Below, one piece after another: positions 1-5,741 of a DNA stretch of 6,037 bases. The position numbers and the translations under genes are program-made. The stretch is from positions 1 to 6,037 of the forward strand of contig CAAGRM010000313.1 of assembly GCA_900772675.1 (NCBI GenBank), in the 5' to 3' direction. Below the pieces are notes generated by a model that saw nothing but the letters and a program-made list of their open reading frames with translations, was not told where the DNA came from and made no database searches. How positions within the stretch are numbered: the stretch's first letter is position 1; each line of letters opens with the position of its first letter. The stretch comes from Lachnospiraceae bacterium. GTDB taxonomy: Bacteria; Bacillota; Clostridia; Lachnospirales; Lachnospiraceae.

Positions 1-745
1 CATAGAAAATCTGACGGTCCTCCAGGATTCTTCTCGGATTCACTTTCAATAAAAGCTGTGCATACGCTTCTCCATACCGCTCCTCCAGAAACTGCCGAAC
101 CGGCCGCATGTCCGTGGTCCGGTAATCAGCTCCGTGGGCATCGCTTGCCACACAGCCCGCGAGGCGGTTTTCCAGCAAAAAAAACGCCGTCCGCTCCGCT
201 TCTTCTCCAAATCTTCCAAACACACTTCCTTTGTTGATCTGCAGAACCGCGCCCATTTCCCGGAATTCGTACAGAAGCTCCGGTGTATCCTGCACGCAGA
301 AATACCGCTCCGGATGCGCCAGCACCGGGATTTTTCCCATCGCCGGAAATTCCAGCAGCCGCTTTTTGATTCCGTCCGGCGCCATATCAAACGGCACCTC
401 GATCAGATAGTAGCGGCTCTCGTGGAGCGGTATCAGCTTTCTCTCTCTGATTTTTTTTCCCAGCGGTCCGATGCTCATGATTTCCATGCCGCGCACCAGG
501 CTGATGGGAATGTGTTCTCTGTTGATTTCCCTCTCCAGACGGTAAAACTGCTCTTCTAACTGTTCCGATTCGTAGTTGACATATCCATCTTCTACGCCTT
601 CGATTCCCGTCTGGTTTGCATGCGGTGTCACCGCGAGGATGCGCACCCCGCTTTGTGCCGCCATTTCTGCCATTTCAAGGGAGGTGGACAAATTCGGGGA
701 TCCGTCGTCAACTCCCGGCAGAATATGTACATGAAGGTCCGTCAT
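1..745 (-). CDS. cpsB: CpsB/CapC (YwqE)-family PHP-domain protein-tyrosine phosphatase, partial at C-terminus
   Basis: Translation from ATG at 745 stays open to the window edge, giving 248 residues; family members are usually about 240-260 aa, so only a few residues are missing. The PHP metal-site signatures are all visible: DLHVHILPGVDDG at residues 3-15 (H5, H7), TPH at 40-42, GMEIM around E88, LAHPERY with H144, and ASDAHG with D202 and H204. Family knowledge: these Mn2+-dependent cytoplasmic enzymes dephosphorylate the BY-kinase (CpsD/YwqD type) that controls capsule or exopolysaccharide chain length and export. The start overlaps the stop of the capD-like gene as ATGA. An AAGGAG site lies 10 nt upstream, inside the capD end, so translational coupling is likely. 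The kinase and its adaptor are not in the window and would be expected further left. The identification is very secure; the symbol follows the family name. Confidence 0.94.
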   Translation of the reverse strand, partial: MTDLHVHILPGVDDGSPNLSTSLEMAEMAAQSGVRILAVTPHANQTGIEGVEDGYVNYESEQLEEQFYRLEREINREHIPISLVRGMEIMSIGPLGKKIRERKLIPLHESRYYLIEVPFDMAPDGIKKRLLEFPAMGKIPVLAHPERYFCVQDTPELLYEFREMGAVLQINKGSVFGRFGEEAERTAFFLLENRLAGCVASDAHGADYRTTDMRPVRQFLEERYGEAYAQLLLKVNPRRILEDRQIFY

Positions 746-1860
746 CCCTGTTTTTCTCCTTCGTACTGGTATTCCGGCACCATTTTCTTTACCAAATGGC
801 AGATGTCCGGACATTCGTTTTCCGCTTCCTTCGCGAGTTCCTTGATCTGCTCCCGGAATACTTTCTCGTCAAATGCAATCTGTCTGCCGATAAAAATCCG
901 GCTGTTTTCTGTAGTCTGCATGCCCTCTTCATTCATCAGAAGCTCTTCATACAGCTTTTCGCCGGGCCGCAGGCCAATATATTTGATCTTGATTTCTTTT
1001 TCCGGCTCATACCCGGAAAGGCGGATCATATTTTTTGCCAGATCTGCGATTCTGACCGGATCTCCCATATTCAGGACAAAGATCTGACCGTTTTTCGCAT
1101 AGGCGCCTGCCTCAAGTACCAGGCTGACTGCCTCCGGAATCGTCATAAAATATCGAATGATATCCGGATGCGTAACCGTCACCGGACCGCCGTGTTCGAT
1201 CTGACGGCGGAACAGCGGAATGACACTTCCGTTGCTTCCCAGTACATTTCCAAAGCGCACTGCTGCAAACTCTGTCGTGCTGTGTCTTCCGATCAGCTGA
1301 ATCACCATCTCACAGAGCCGCTTGCTCGCTCCCATGATGTTGGTCGGGTTGACTGCCTTGTCTGTTGATATCAGGATAAACTTCTTTACCTGATAATGGC
1401 TTGCTGTGCGCGCCGTTTTTAAGGTTCCAATAACATTGTTTTTAATCGCTTCATTCGGGCTGTCCTCCATCAGCGGCACATGCTTGTGGGCTGCTGCGTG
1501 AAAGACGATGTCCGGCCGGTACTTCGAAAAAATTGATTCCAGCCTCCGCTCATCCCGCACAGAACCAATCAGTACGGTCAAATTGAGATCTGGGAACTCC
1601 CATTCCAGAGATTTCTGAATCTGGTACGCATTGTTTTCGTAGATGTCAAAAATGATCAGATGCCCGACGTCGTGTCCGGCCAGCTGGCGGCAGATCTCAC
1701 TTCCGATCGAACCGCCTCCGCCTGTTACCAGGATTGTCTTCCCTTTCACATAACCAAGGATTGCATCGAGATCCACCTGGATGGGATCTCTTGGCAACAA
1801 ATCCTCAATTTTTATTTTCTTTCTGATCTTTTTTTCTTCCTTCATAGCTCCCACTCTCAT
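742..1860 (-). CDS. capD: CapD/EpsC-type nucleotide-sugar 4,6-dehydratase/epimerase, short soluble form
   Basis: This 372-residue protein is an extended short-chain dehydrogenase of the CapD/EpsC/WbpM group, which act on UDP-GlcNAc-type sugars in surface polysaccharide synthesis. Visible motifs are the NAD(P)-binding loop GGGGSIGSE (47-55), AAAHKHVPLME (122-132), and the diagnostic STDKAVNPTNIMGASKR (165-181). In that last motif the usual SDR tyrosine is Met176, followed by Lys180, with the D167-K168 pair typical of this family. VRFGNVLGSNGSVIP and the IRYFMTIPEA segment follow. Classical members are about 600 aa with four membrane helices and a second nucleotide-binding-like domain at the N-terminus. 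Here the protein begins just before the conserved linker (IKIEDLLPRDPIQVDLD, 16-32), so it should be cytoplasmic. The start is uncertain: ATG at 1860 has a GGGAG 14 nt upstream, while ATG at 1845 (residue 6) has one only 2 nt away. It lies 23 bp after the preceding gene and overlaps cpsB. The exact sugar product cannot be told from sequence. Confidence 0.92.
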   Translation of the reverse strand: MRVGAMKEEKKIRKKIKIEDLLPRDPIQVDLDAILGYVKGKTILVTGGGGSIGSEICRQLAGHDVGHLIIFDIYENNAYQIQKSLEWEFPDLNLTVLIGSVRDERRLESIFSKYRPDIVFHAAAHKHVPLMEDSPNEAIKNNVIGTLKTARTASHYQVKKFILISTDKAVNPTNIMGASKRLCEMVIQLIGRHSTTEFAAVRFGNVLGSNGSVIPLFRRQIEHGGPVTVTHPDIIRYFMTIPEAVSLVLEAGAYAKNGQIFVLNMGDPVRIADLAKNMIRLSGYEPEKEIKIKYIGLRPGEKLYEELLMNEEGMQTTENSRIFIGRQIAFDEKVFREQIKELAKEAENECPDICHLVKKMVPEYQYEGEKQG

Positions 1861-1883
1861 TCTATTGCGTTTTTCTCCCGTAT

Positions 1884-2336
1884 TCAGTTATCCTGTTCCT
1901 GCAGACAATCTTCCAGTAAATACAGCATTTCAAGTGCTGAACGAAAACCTGCTTTCTGTTTTCCGCAGATCAGAAATCCCTGCAGACTGCAGTGCTGTCG
2001 GAACTGAATCTGAATACTGACCATACGCTCGGTTCCGGCTGGAAGCGTTGTATCCTGATTGTTCTTCATTTCATCTGTAAATTCCCACTCTTCTTTTTCC
2101 CCTTCTGAAAGGCTCCGCATACAGCTTCCTGCATCCGGCATGCCGAGCAGGTCATAAATGCGGTTCATCCGAAGCAGCATTTCTCCGTATCCCTCAAACG
2201 GAATGTCATAATGAAGCAGCGGCAGCCGGATCACTCCTTTGGAATGGCTTCCCTTCACTTCCTGAAAGCATAAAAATAATGCTGCATCTGCTGTTGTATG
2301 TACTTTTTCTCTGATTGTTTCTACTTCTCTGTTCAT
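1884..2336 (-). CDS. uncharacterised 150-aa protein, first gene of the polysaccharide operon
   Basis: I do not recognise a named family. The frame is open for 154 codons from an ATG at 2348, but that codon has no ribosome site. The ATG at 2336 is preceded by GGAG with a 6-nt spacer and is the better start, giving 150 aa. There is no signal peptide or membrane segment. The first half carries a hydrophobic stretch (DAALFLCFQE) and a GVIRLPLLHYDIPFEGYGEMLLRM region. The middle is charged (LSEGEKEEWEFTDEMKNNQ). The C-terminus has QIQFRQHCSLQGF followed by FRSALEMLYLLEDCL. From memory, this 'FRQ-x(3)-QG ... FRSALEML' pattern recurs in small hypothetical proteins of Clostridia, but I cannot verify that here. 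It is the first gene after a strong promoter and sits 23 bp before capD, so a role linked to surface polysaccharide or its regulation is inferred from position only. Confidence 0.75.
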   Translation of the reverse strand: MNREVETIREKVHTTADAALFLCFQEVKGSHSKGVIRLPLLHYDIPFEGYGEMLLRMNRIYDLLGMPDAGSCMRSLSEGEKEEWEFTDEMKNNQDTTLPAGTERMVSIQIQFRQHCSLQGFLICGKQKAGFRSALEMLYLLEDCLQEQDN

Positions 2337-2400
2337 ATTTCTCTCCATATGATATTTATTCTTTTACAGTAATGTTATATGTAATATTTGTTTTTGGAAT

Positions 2401-2429
2401 ATTATACCAAATCAATCTCGCATCGTCAA
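2401..2429 (-). promoter_or_regulatory. sigma-A-like promoter of the polysaccharide operon
   Basis: On the minus strand, TTGACG (2429-2424) is followed by exactly 17 nt and a perfect TATAAT (2406-2401). That matches the housekeeping consensus at 11 of 12 hexamer positions. Transcription should begin near 2394, giving a leader of about 58 nt before the ATG at 2336. The DNA just upstream on this strand is very A-rich, which could act as an UP-like element. No terminator-like hairpin is evident in the leader. Confidence 0.78.
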
Positions 2430-2775
2430 TCTTCTCTGCCTCCTTTTCTTTCGATTTTCTTTTGATTTTCCTGTTTTTTTCTTCTGTTTTTTCTGTCTAT
2501 CGTTCCTTTTTTTTATCTTTTTTTACTTTTTTCGCCCCTTTCTGCCATACGGTGTCACTTTCTGTCGAACGATTTTAACAGAAGTCCGTCAATTCGGCTT
2601 GAATGAGATTCTGTCACTGTGCTAAACTACACTTTGTATTTTTATGATGTTTTCTGTAATGCTCTCCTCCTGCTTTTATTTTGTACCCTATCATGTTTCT
2701 TTGCGCCGGACAACCGCTTCGACCTGAACGGCTGCACTTCGACGCAAACGGTATGCTTTTCGGGAGGTGTTTTTC
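2430..2775. other. T-rich intergenic region between divergent genes
   Basis: This 346-bp stretch separates the polysaccharide operon promoter from the LytTR gene. The part around 2436-2540 is dominated by T runs on the plus strand. The frames open through it are low-complexity Phe/Ser/Leu strings with no start site or family motif, so I see no gene. For the plus-strand LytTR gene only weak promoter candidates are visible: TTGAAT (2599-2604), 18 nt, TAAACT (2623-2628), and TTGTAT (2634-2639), 17 nt, TAATGC (2657-2662). Just before the LytTR ribosome site lie two imperfect 15-bp direct repeats (2717-2731 and 2737-2751), listed separately. Confidence 0.6.
2717..2751 (+). repeat. two imperfect 15-bp direct repeats, 20-bp period, upstream of the LytTR gene
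   Basis: CTTCGACCTGAACGG (2717-2731) and CTTCGACGCAAACGG (2737-2751) match at 12 of 15 positions and start 20 bp apart, close to two helical turns. LytTR-domain proteins are known to bind pairs of short direct repeats on the same face of the helix, so this could be an autoregulatory operator. That functional reading is inference. With only two copies and three mismatches, a chance repeat is possible. Confidence 0.45.
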
Positions 2776-3183
2776 TTGTATTCCAAATTAATTTTTCCAC
2801 TCGATCCGAACGATTCTGTTCTGCTCGAAATTCCAGTTATTATTTCACAGGGTGCTTCTCAAAGATATCGGCTGGCGCTGGACGACCTGATTTACGTTGA
2901 GACCTGCCAGCATCGACTGATTCTCCACACGGTTCATGGAGATTTTACAACCCGCTGCACGTTTACCGATCTGACGGTCTGCCTTGCACCAAGCGACCGC
3001 TTTTTCCACGTTGGAAAAGGTCTGCTGATCAACTTTGCCCACGTCTCCCTTGTACAGGTAACCGGCGAAGTTCTGCTGAAAAACGGGCAGACCATTTTCT
3101 GCAGCCGCCGGCGGAGGCGTGAGACCCGGGAAGCCTTCCTGGTCTACGCCGGAGCAGGAAAGTTTTCTCACGAAACGATCTGA
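2776..3183 (+). CDS. stand-alone LytTR-domain DNA-binding regulator
   Basis: The 135-aa product is almost entirely a LytTR domain: YRLALDDLIYVETCQHRLILHTVHGDF (31-57), then a TFTDLTVCLAP segment (62-72). Next comes the hallmark stretch FFHVGKGLLINFAHVSLVQV (76-95), and finally VLLKNGQTIFCSRRRRRETREAF (99-121). There is no receiver domain or membrane segment, so this is not a classical response regulator. Family knowledge: LytTR proteins bind DNA as beta-folds and often control extracellular polysaccharides, bacteriocins, quorum sensing or competence. The start is chosen as TTG at 2776 because GGGAGG (2762-2767) lies 8 nt upstream. A GTG at 2767 is in frame but overlaps that ribosome site. It is the only convincing plus-strand gene in the window and is divergent from the polysaccharide operon, which makes that operon its likely target (inference). 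Confidence 0.87.
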   Translation: MYSKLIFPLDPNDSVLLEIPVIISQGASQRYRLALDDLIYVETCQHRLILHTVHGDFTTRCTFTDLTVCLAPSDRFFHVGKGLLINFAHVSLVQVTGEVLLKNGQTIFCSRRRRRETREAFLVYAGAGKFSHETI

Positions 3184-3197
3184 TCAAGAATCCTGCT

Positions 3198-3228
3198 TTA
3201 CAGGAAAATTCAACGAAGTTTCCTGTAA
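3198..3228. repeat. perfect 10-bp hairpin after the LytTR gene
   Basis: TTACAGGAAA (3198-3207) pairs with TTTCCTGTAA (3219-3228) around an 11-nt loop, 14 bp after the LytTR stop codon. Neither strand has a U-tract directly after the stem, so it is not a canonical intrinsic terminator. It may stabilise the 3' end of the message or belong to the adjacent inverted-repeat element, since its TACAGGA arm could also pair with TCCTGTA at 3340-3346. Confidence 0.6.
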
Positions 3229-3237
3229 GCCAAAAAA

Positions 3238-3345
3238 ACAGGAGGGCTGCCGCACTAAGAAAAATTTCTACAAAATATAGATTTTTATCTACTAAATAAT
3301 TCTATATTTTATAGCGTTTTCGCTTCGTGCGACAGCCTCTCCTGT
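3238..3345. repeat. 108-bp imperfect inverted repeat, MITE-like and/or bidirectional terminator
   Basis: The two ends are inverted copies. ACAGGAG (3238-3244) pairs with CTCCTGT (3339-3345), GGCTG (3245-3249) with CAGCC (3333-3337), and CGCAC (3251-3255) with GTGCG (3327-3331), with one bulge (T3338) and one C-A mismatch. Inside, after a looser section, AAAATATAGA (3272-3281) pairs with TCTATATTTT (3301-3310) around a 19-nt AT-rich loop. A small AGCG-TTTT-CGCT hairpin sits in the right arm. GC-rich tips with an AT-rich core and no coding capacity are typical of MITEs. No clear target-site duplication is visible. It lies between convergent genes, where it could also stop transcription from both sides. 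Confidence 0.85.
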
Positions 3346-3367
3346 ACTACATCGTTTTCGAAATAAG

Positions 3368-4036
3368 CTAATCCCTTGTCTTGTCTGCTGCAAGCTCCAT
3401 TCGAGCCGCAAATTGTGTATAGAAATCTGTATTTCCGTCATACGGAAGCAGATAAAACAGCTTCAGAATGTTCATGCTGATCTGCTGCCGGAATGCATCG
3501 TCCTCGCTTTCGCGCGCCGCATTCTGCTTTTCCTTCAGATAATAATGCCATTTTGTCGTAAAGGCTTCGTATTTCCCAAGCTCCGGCGTATCTAGCCAGC
3601 GGCGGACCTTGACCTTCGTCTTGTTCTCCTTCGGACATTCGTTCACCTGAAGGAAATAAGAAAATGTTCCATCCTCATACAGCCGACCCAGCGGAAACAT
3701 CCGACAGAAGCCCGGGCGTGCATCGTGGATGCTGCAGCGGCCTTCTTCATTTAAAAAGCTGCACTGGTCTGACTGCTCTGTCATCTTCAGATGTGGCAGA
3801 ATAACACCGTCCACGACACGAAGCGCCACGTTCCCAGCCAGCAAAATCTCTTTCATCGTCTTTCCCAGCTTTTTCTCCATGCGGTAGACATCCATCGGGT
3901 CGAGTACAATCGAATCTCCCATCCCATGACAGCAGGCGGAGCATCCGCGGCAGTCGTCGCAGCCCACTTTTACAAGATCATTGGCTCCGTATCGTTTTCC
4001 ATCTGAAATTTTATCTATCTCTACATTTCGTTCCAT
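3368..4036 (-). CDS. YkgJ-family cysteine-cluster protein
   Basis: The 222-residue protein belongs to the YkgJ (zinc- or iron-chelating, CxxCxxCC) family. Its N-terminal cluster is CDDCRGCSACCHG with Cys26, 29, 32, 35 and 36. Three further cysteines lie in QCSFLNEEGRCSIHDARPGFCRMFPLG (Cys92, 101, 111) and another at Cys134 (NECPKE). That is the standard spacing of the family, which is predicted to hold a metal ion or Fe-S cluster; the reaction is unknown. The last 80 residues are mainly helical and lack cysteines. The protein is predicted cytoplasmic, with no signal or membrane segment. The ATG at 4036 is preceded by AGGA with a 7-nt spacer, and an in-frame TAG lies just upstream, which fixes the start. 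It follows trmO on the same strand, separated only by the 13-bp repeat array, and no separate promoter is evident. Co-transcription with trmO is likely. Confidence 0.93.
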   Translation of the reverse strand: MERNVEIDKISDGKRYGANDLVKVGCDDCRGCSACCHGMGDSIVLDPMDVYRMEKKLGKTMKEILLAGNVALRVVDGVILPHLKMTEQSDQCSFLNEEGRCSIHDARPGFCRMFPLGRLYEDGTFSYFLQVNECPKENKTKVKVRRWLDTPELGKYEAFTTKWHYYLKEKQNAARESEDDAFRQQISMNILKLFYLLPYDGNTDFYTQFAARMELAADKTRD

Positions 4037-4046
4037 TTTTTCTTCC

Positions 4047-4215
4047 TATCTTTTCTCTTAATCCTTGCTTTTGGTCTCTTCTCTCGATCTTTGCTTTTAA
4101 TCCTTGCTTTTGGTCTTCGCTTTTGATCTTTGCTTTTGATCTTTGCTTTTGATCTTTGCTTTTGATCTCCGCTTTCGATCCTTGCTTTCGGTCTTTTCTC
4201 CCGATCTTTATTTCT
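4047..4215. repeat. tandem array of thirteen 13-bp repeats (169 bp)
   Basis: Thirteen head-to-tail units of exactly 13 bp fill almost the whole gap between trmO and the ykgJ-family gene. The plus-strand consensus is RATCYTTGCTTTT, which reads AAAAGCAAAGATY in the transcript sense. Units start at 4047, 4060, 4073 and so on every 13 bp to 4203, with no indels. Four central units (4086, 4125, 4138, 4151) are identical. The others differ mostly by C/T or A/G changes, and the outermost ones are most diverged. Three times the order AATCC/GATCC-type, GGTC-type, GATC-type recurs (4060, 4099, 4177), indicating a 39-bp higher-order unit. Thirteen is not a multiple of three and there are stops, so it is non-coding. 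Seven units contain GATC. The array abuts the ribosome site of the downstream gene. Confidence 0.97.
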
Positions 4216-4218
4216 TCC

Positions 4219-4905
4219 TCACATTTCTACTCCCACAACATGCAGCACCTCGTCCTTTACCCGGAATTTGATTTCCATTCCCGCAAAGGAAAGTCCGTAG
4301 ACACGTTCTTCGCTGTTCTGATACGATGGACGCGGATCCTGCTCCAGCACTTTTTTCAGCGCCGCACGGTGGTCTGACGGAACCTTTTCCAGCAGCTCGT
4401 CCGGAATTTCAACCGGAATAAAGTATTCCTTCGTCTTTTCCGTAAAGCTACCAAGCGCCTCCACGTGACTGTCTACATGCGGCAGATACGGTTTGATGTC
4501 CAGAATCGGTGTGCCGTCCATCAGATCTGCCCCCGTAAGGTGCAATACCGGGCCAAGCGACGGATGCTGCTCCACATATTCCAGCTTTACCGAAGAAAGA
4601 CCGATCGGATTCGGGCGGAACGGCGAACGCGTAGCAAATACGCCGACCCGTTTATTTCCGCCAAGCCGCGGCGGCCGTACCATCGGAGACCAGGTATCCC
4701 GCACGGCTTCCGAAAACTCCCAGATCAGCCAGAGATGGGAATATTCTTCCAGCCCCCTCAGTGCATTTGCATCGCGGAACTCCGGTTCAAAAACGATCGT
4801 ACTCTTTAGTTCTTCGATCAGTCCGCTCTGCCTCGGAATCCCGAATTTTTCCGGGAAATCCGTGTGGATTCGGGCGATCACCTTCATTGCAATTTCTTCT
4901 GCCAC
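4219..4905 (-). CDS. trmO: TrmO, tRNA (N6-threonylcarbamoyladenosine(37)-N6)-methyltransferase
   Basis: The product is a TrmO (TsaA/YaeB) enzyme, which uses S-adenosylmethionine to methylate t6A37 to m6t6A37 in threonine tRNA, fine-tuning decoding. It has the family's beta-barrel signatures: IHTDFPEKFGIPRQ (13-26), LRGLEEYSHLWLIWEF (49-64), VGVFATRSPFRPNPIGLSSV (87-106) and GADLMDGTPILDIKPYLP (125-142). The C-terminal domain carries DPRPSYQ (190-196) followed by VYGLSFAGMEIKF. The length of 228 aa fits the E. coli protein (about 235 aa). I chose the GTG at 4905 because AAAGGAG lies 8 nt upstream. An ATG at 4932 would add nine residues ahead of the conserved region, has a poorer site, and would place the AAAGGAG inside the gene. 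A likely promoter is at 4978-5006. No residues look missing. Confidence 0.95.
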   Translation of the reverse strand: MAEEIAMKVIARIHTDFPEKFGIPRQSGLIEELKSTIVFEPEFRDANALRGLEEYSHLWLIWEFSEAVRDTWSPMVRPPRLGGNKRVGVFATRSPFRPNPIGLSSVKLEYVEQHPSLGPVLHLTGADLMDGTPILDIKPYLPHVDSHVEALGSFTEKTKEYFIPVEIPDELLEKVPSDHRAALKKVLEQDPRPSYQNSEERVYGLSFAGMEIKFRVKDEVLHVVGVEM

Positions 4906-4977
4906 GTTTCTTACTCCTTTTCTTTCCTGCATCTTCTCTTCTATTTCGCATGGCTCTGAATCGTTACCATATGTTTT

Positions 4978-5006
4978 ATATTAACATTTTGTTTTTGAAA
5001 AGTCCA
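4978..5006 (-). promoter_or_regulatory. candidate promoter of trmO
   Basis: On the minus strand TGGACT (5006-5001) is followed by 17 nt and TAATAT (4983-4978), with a TG upstream giving an extended -10 (TGTTAATAT). The -35 matches at four of six positions. The spacing to the GTG start is about 70 nt. The only structure between here and the preceding gene's stop is a weak GC hairpin near 5036-5067 with no U-tract, so read-through from the upstream gene cannot be excluded. Confidence 0.5.
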
Positions 5007-5083
5007 CCATGCGCATTCCCCTTCGCCGACTCCCCTGCGGATACCACACGTTACGGATCACGCAGAGCCTGCCAGACGGTGAC

Positions 5084-5503
5084 TTATACTCCAAGCTCCC
5101 GCATGCTTTTCAGCAGCTCCTCGATCTGTTCTGCTATTTCCTTTACTTTCTCTTCCAGTCCGATCAGTTCCCCGCGGTACATCTGTTTTTTCTCCGTCAC
5201 TTCCAGAGCATGTACCGTCTGAACCAGAAATATTCCCGCCTTGGACTGAAGCTTTTCCGGCAGATGTGTCTCTTTCAGACGGTTTCGAAAGCTTTCCAGA
5301 TCCTGTCCTGCTGCCCTCAAATACTGATTCATATGAAGCCCAGTGTGGCGCATCCTTGCACGCCCCTCACTTCGCACACTGTCATACGTTTTCTGGCTTT
5401 TGGCTGCATACAGTGTCATCTGTACATACATCAGGCTGGTCAGTGCCTTTTCTCCTGTCATTGCGGTTTCATACAATTCTTTTTTTACTCTTTGGCTGCT
5501 CAT
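5084..5503 (-). CDS. uncharacterised 139-aa helical protein downstream of a probable Mn2+ riboswitch
   Basis: I do not recognise the family. The sequence is rich in Lys, Glu, Arg, Met and Leu, with no cysteine, signal peptide or membrane helix. It looks all-helical: an amphipathic start (QRVKKELYETAMTGEKALTSLMYVQMTLYAAKSQ, about 4-37), a basic middle (VRSEGRARMRHTGLHMNQYLRAAGQ), and a C-terminal coiled-coil-like segment (LIGLEEKVKEIAEQIEELLKSMRELGV, 113-139). The ATG at 5503 is preferred because GAGAGGA lies 4 nt upstream. An in-frame GTG at 5524 would add seven residues but lacks a convincing site. The stop is 178 bp before the trmO start. The gene lies about 80 nt after the terminator of the riboswitch leader and is the only gene that leader could control directly, so its expression should respond to the ligand. 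No metal-binding motif typical of manganese exporters is visible. Confidence 0.77.
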   Translation of the reverse strand: MSSQRVKKELYETAMTGEKALTSLMYVQMTLYAAKSQKTYDSVRSEGRARMRHTGLHMNQYLRAAGQDLESFRNRLKETHLPEKLQSKAGIFLVQTVHALEVTEKKQMYRGELIGLEEKVKEIAEQIEELLKSMRELGV

Positions 5504-5581
5504 ACATTCCTCTCTCTCCGCCACGCTTCTTTCGCTGGCAACGGATGGCAGTTCATGTTTGGTATTCAGGAGTCGAAGGAT

Positions 5582-5624
5582 AAAAAAAGACTCCTATCAT
5601 GACATCTGCCACAATAAAAGTCTT
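5582..5624 (-). terminator. intrinsic terminator of the riboswitch leader
   Basis: On the minus strand a 17-nt arm (5624-5608) pairs at every position with 5603-5587 around the tetraloop AGAU. The stem includes five G-U wobbles and is followed directly by a run of U (5586-5582). The 5' arm begins with AAGACUUUU, which is also the 3' strand of the aptamer's closing helix. Ligand-bound aptamer and terminator therefore exclude each other, as expected for an ON switch. Confidence 0.86.
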
Positions 5625-5727
5625 GCGTTCTCATTTGATACGGATGTTTCTCAACATCGGCTGACGGTTTCAAACCCGCACGGGATGTTTTTATTTCAGA
5701 TCCCGCGGCGTTTCGCTACTCCCTTTT
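5616..5727 (-). promoter_or_regulatory. yybP-ykoY-type (Mn2+-sensing) riboswitch aptamer
   Basis: Reading the minus strand, the leader holds the family's conserved blocks in the right order. AAAAGGGAGTAGC (5727-5715) matches the family's AAAGGGGAGUAGC 5' block. ACCGTCAGCC (to 5659) carries the CCGUCA loop. ACGCAAGACTTTT (5628-5616) matches the 3' block. AAAAG (5727-5723) pairs with CTTTT (5620-5616) as the closing helix P1. Internally, GATGTT-GAGA-AACATC (5658-5643) forms a GNRA-capped hairpin, and a CGGGAT/ATCCCG helix occupies the other arm. The length of about 112 nt fits. Known members sense Mn2+ and switch on exporters or related genes. The assignment is from recalled consensus, not a covariance-model search. 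Confidence 0.8.
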
Positions 5728-5741
5728 ATTTGTTGAGATGA

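Noticed and set aside
616..1368. 250-aa plus-strand open frame
   Set aside because: It lies opposite the clearly identified capD-like and cpsB-like genes and shows no domain of its own.
2315..2578. 87-aa hydrophobic plus-strand frame
   Set aside because: It is a low-complexity translation of the T-rich intergenic DNA, without a ribosome site, and overlaps the minus-strand promoter and gene start.
2491..2615. Three copies of TTCTGTC (2491, 2560, 2609) as possible regulator sites
   Set aside because: The spacings (69 and 49 bp) are irregular and the region is T-rich, so chance occurrence is likely.
4047..4215. CRISPR array interpretation of the 13-bp repeats
   Set aside because: Units are directly adjacent with no spacers and are far too short. 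No cas genes are nearby.
5009..5602. 197-aa plus-strand open frame opposite the helical gene
   Set aside because: Its product is rich in Phe, Cys, His and Leu with no motif, as expected of an antisense shadow. The minus frame has a ribosome site, promoter and leader.
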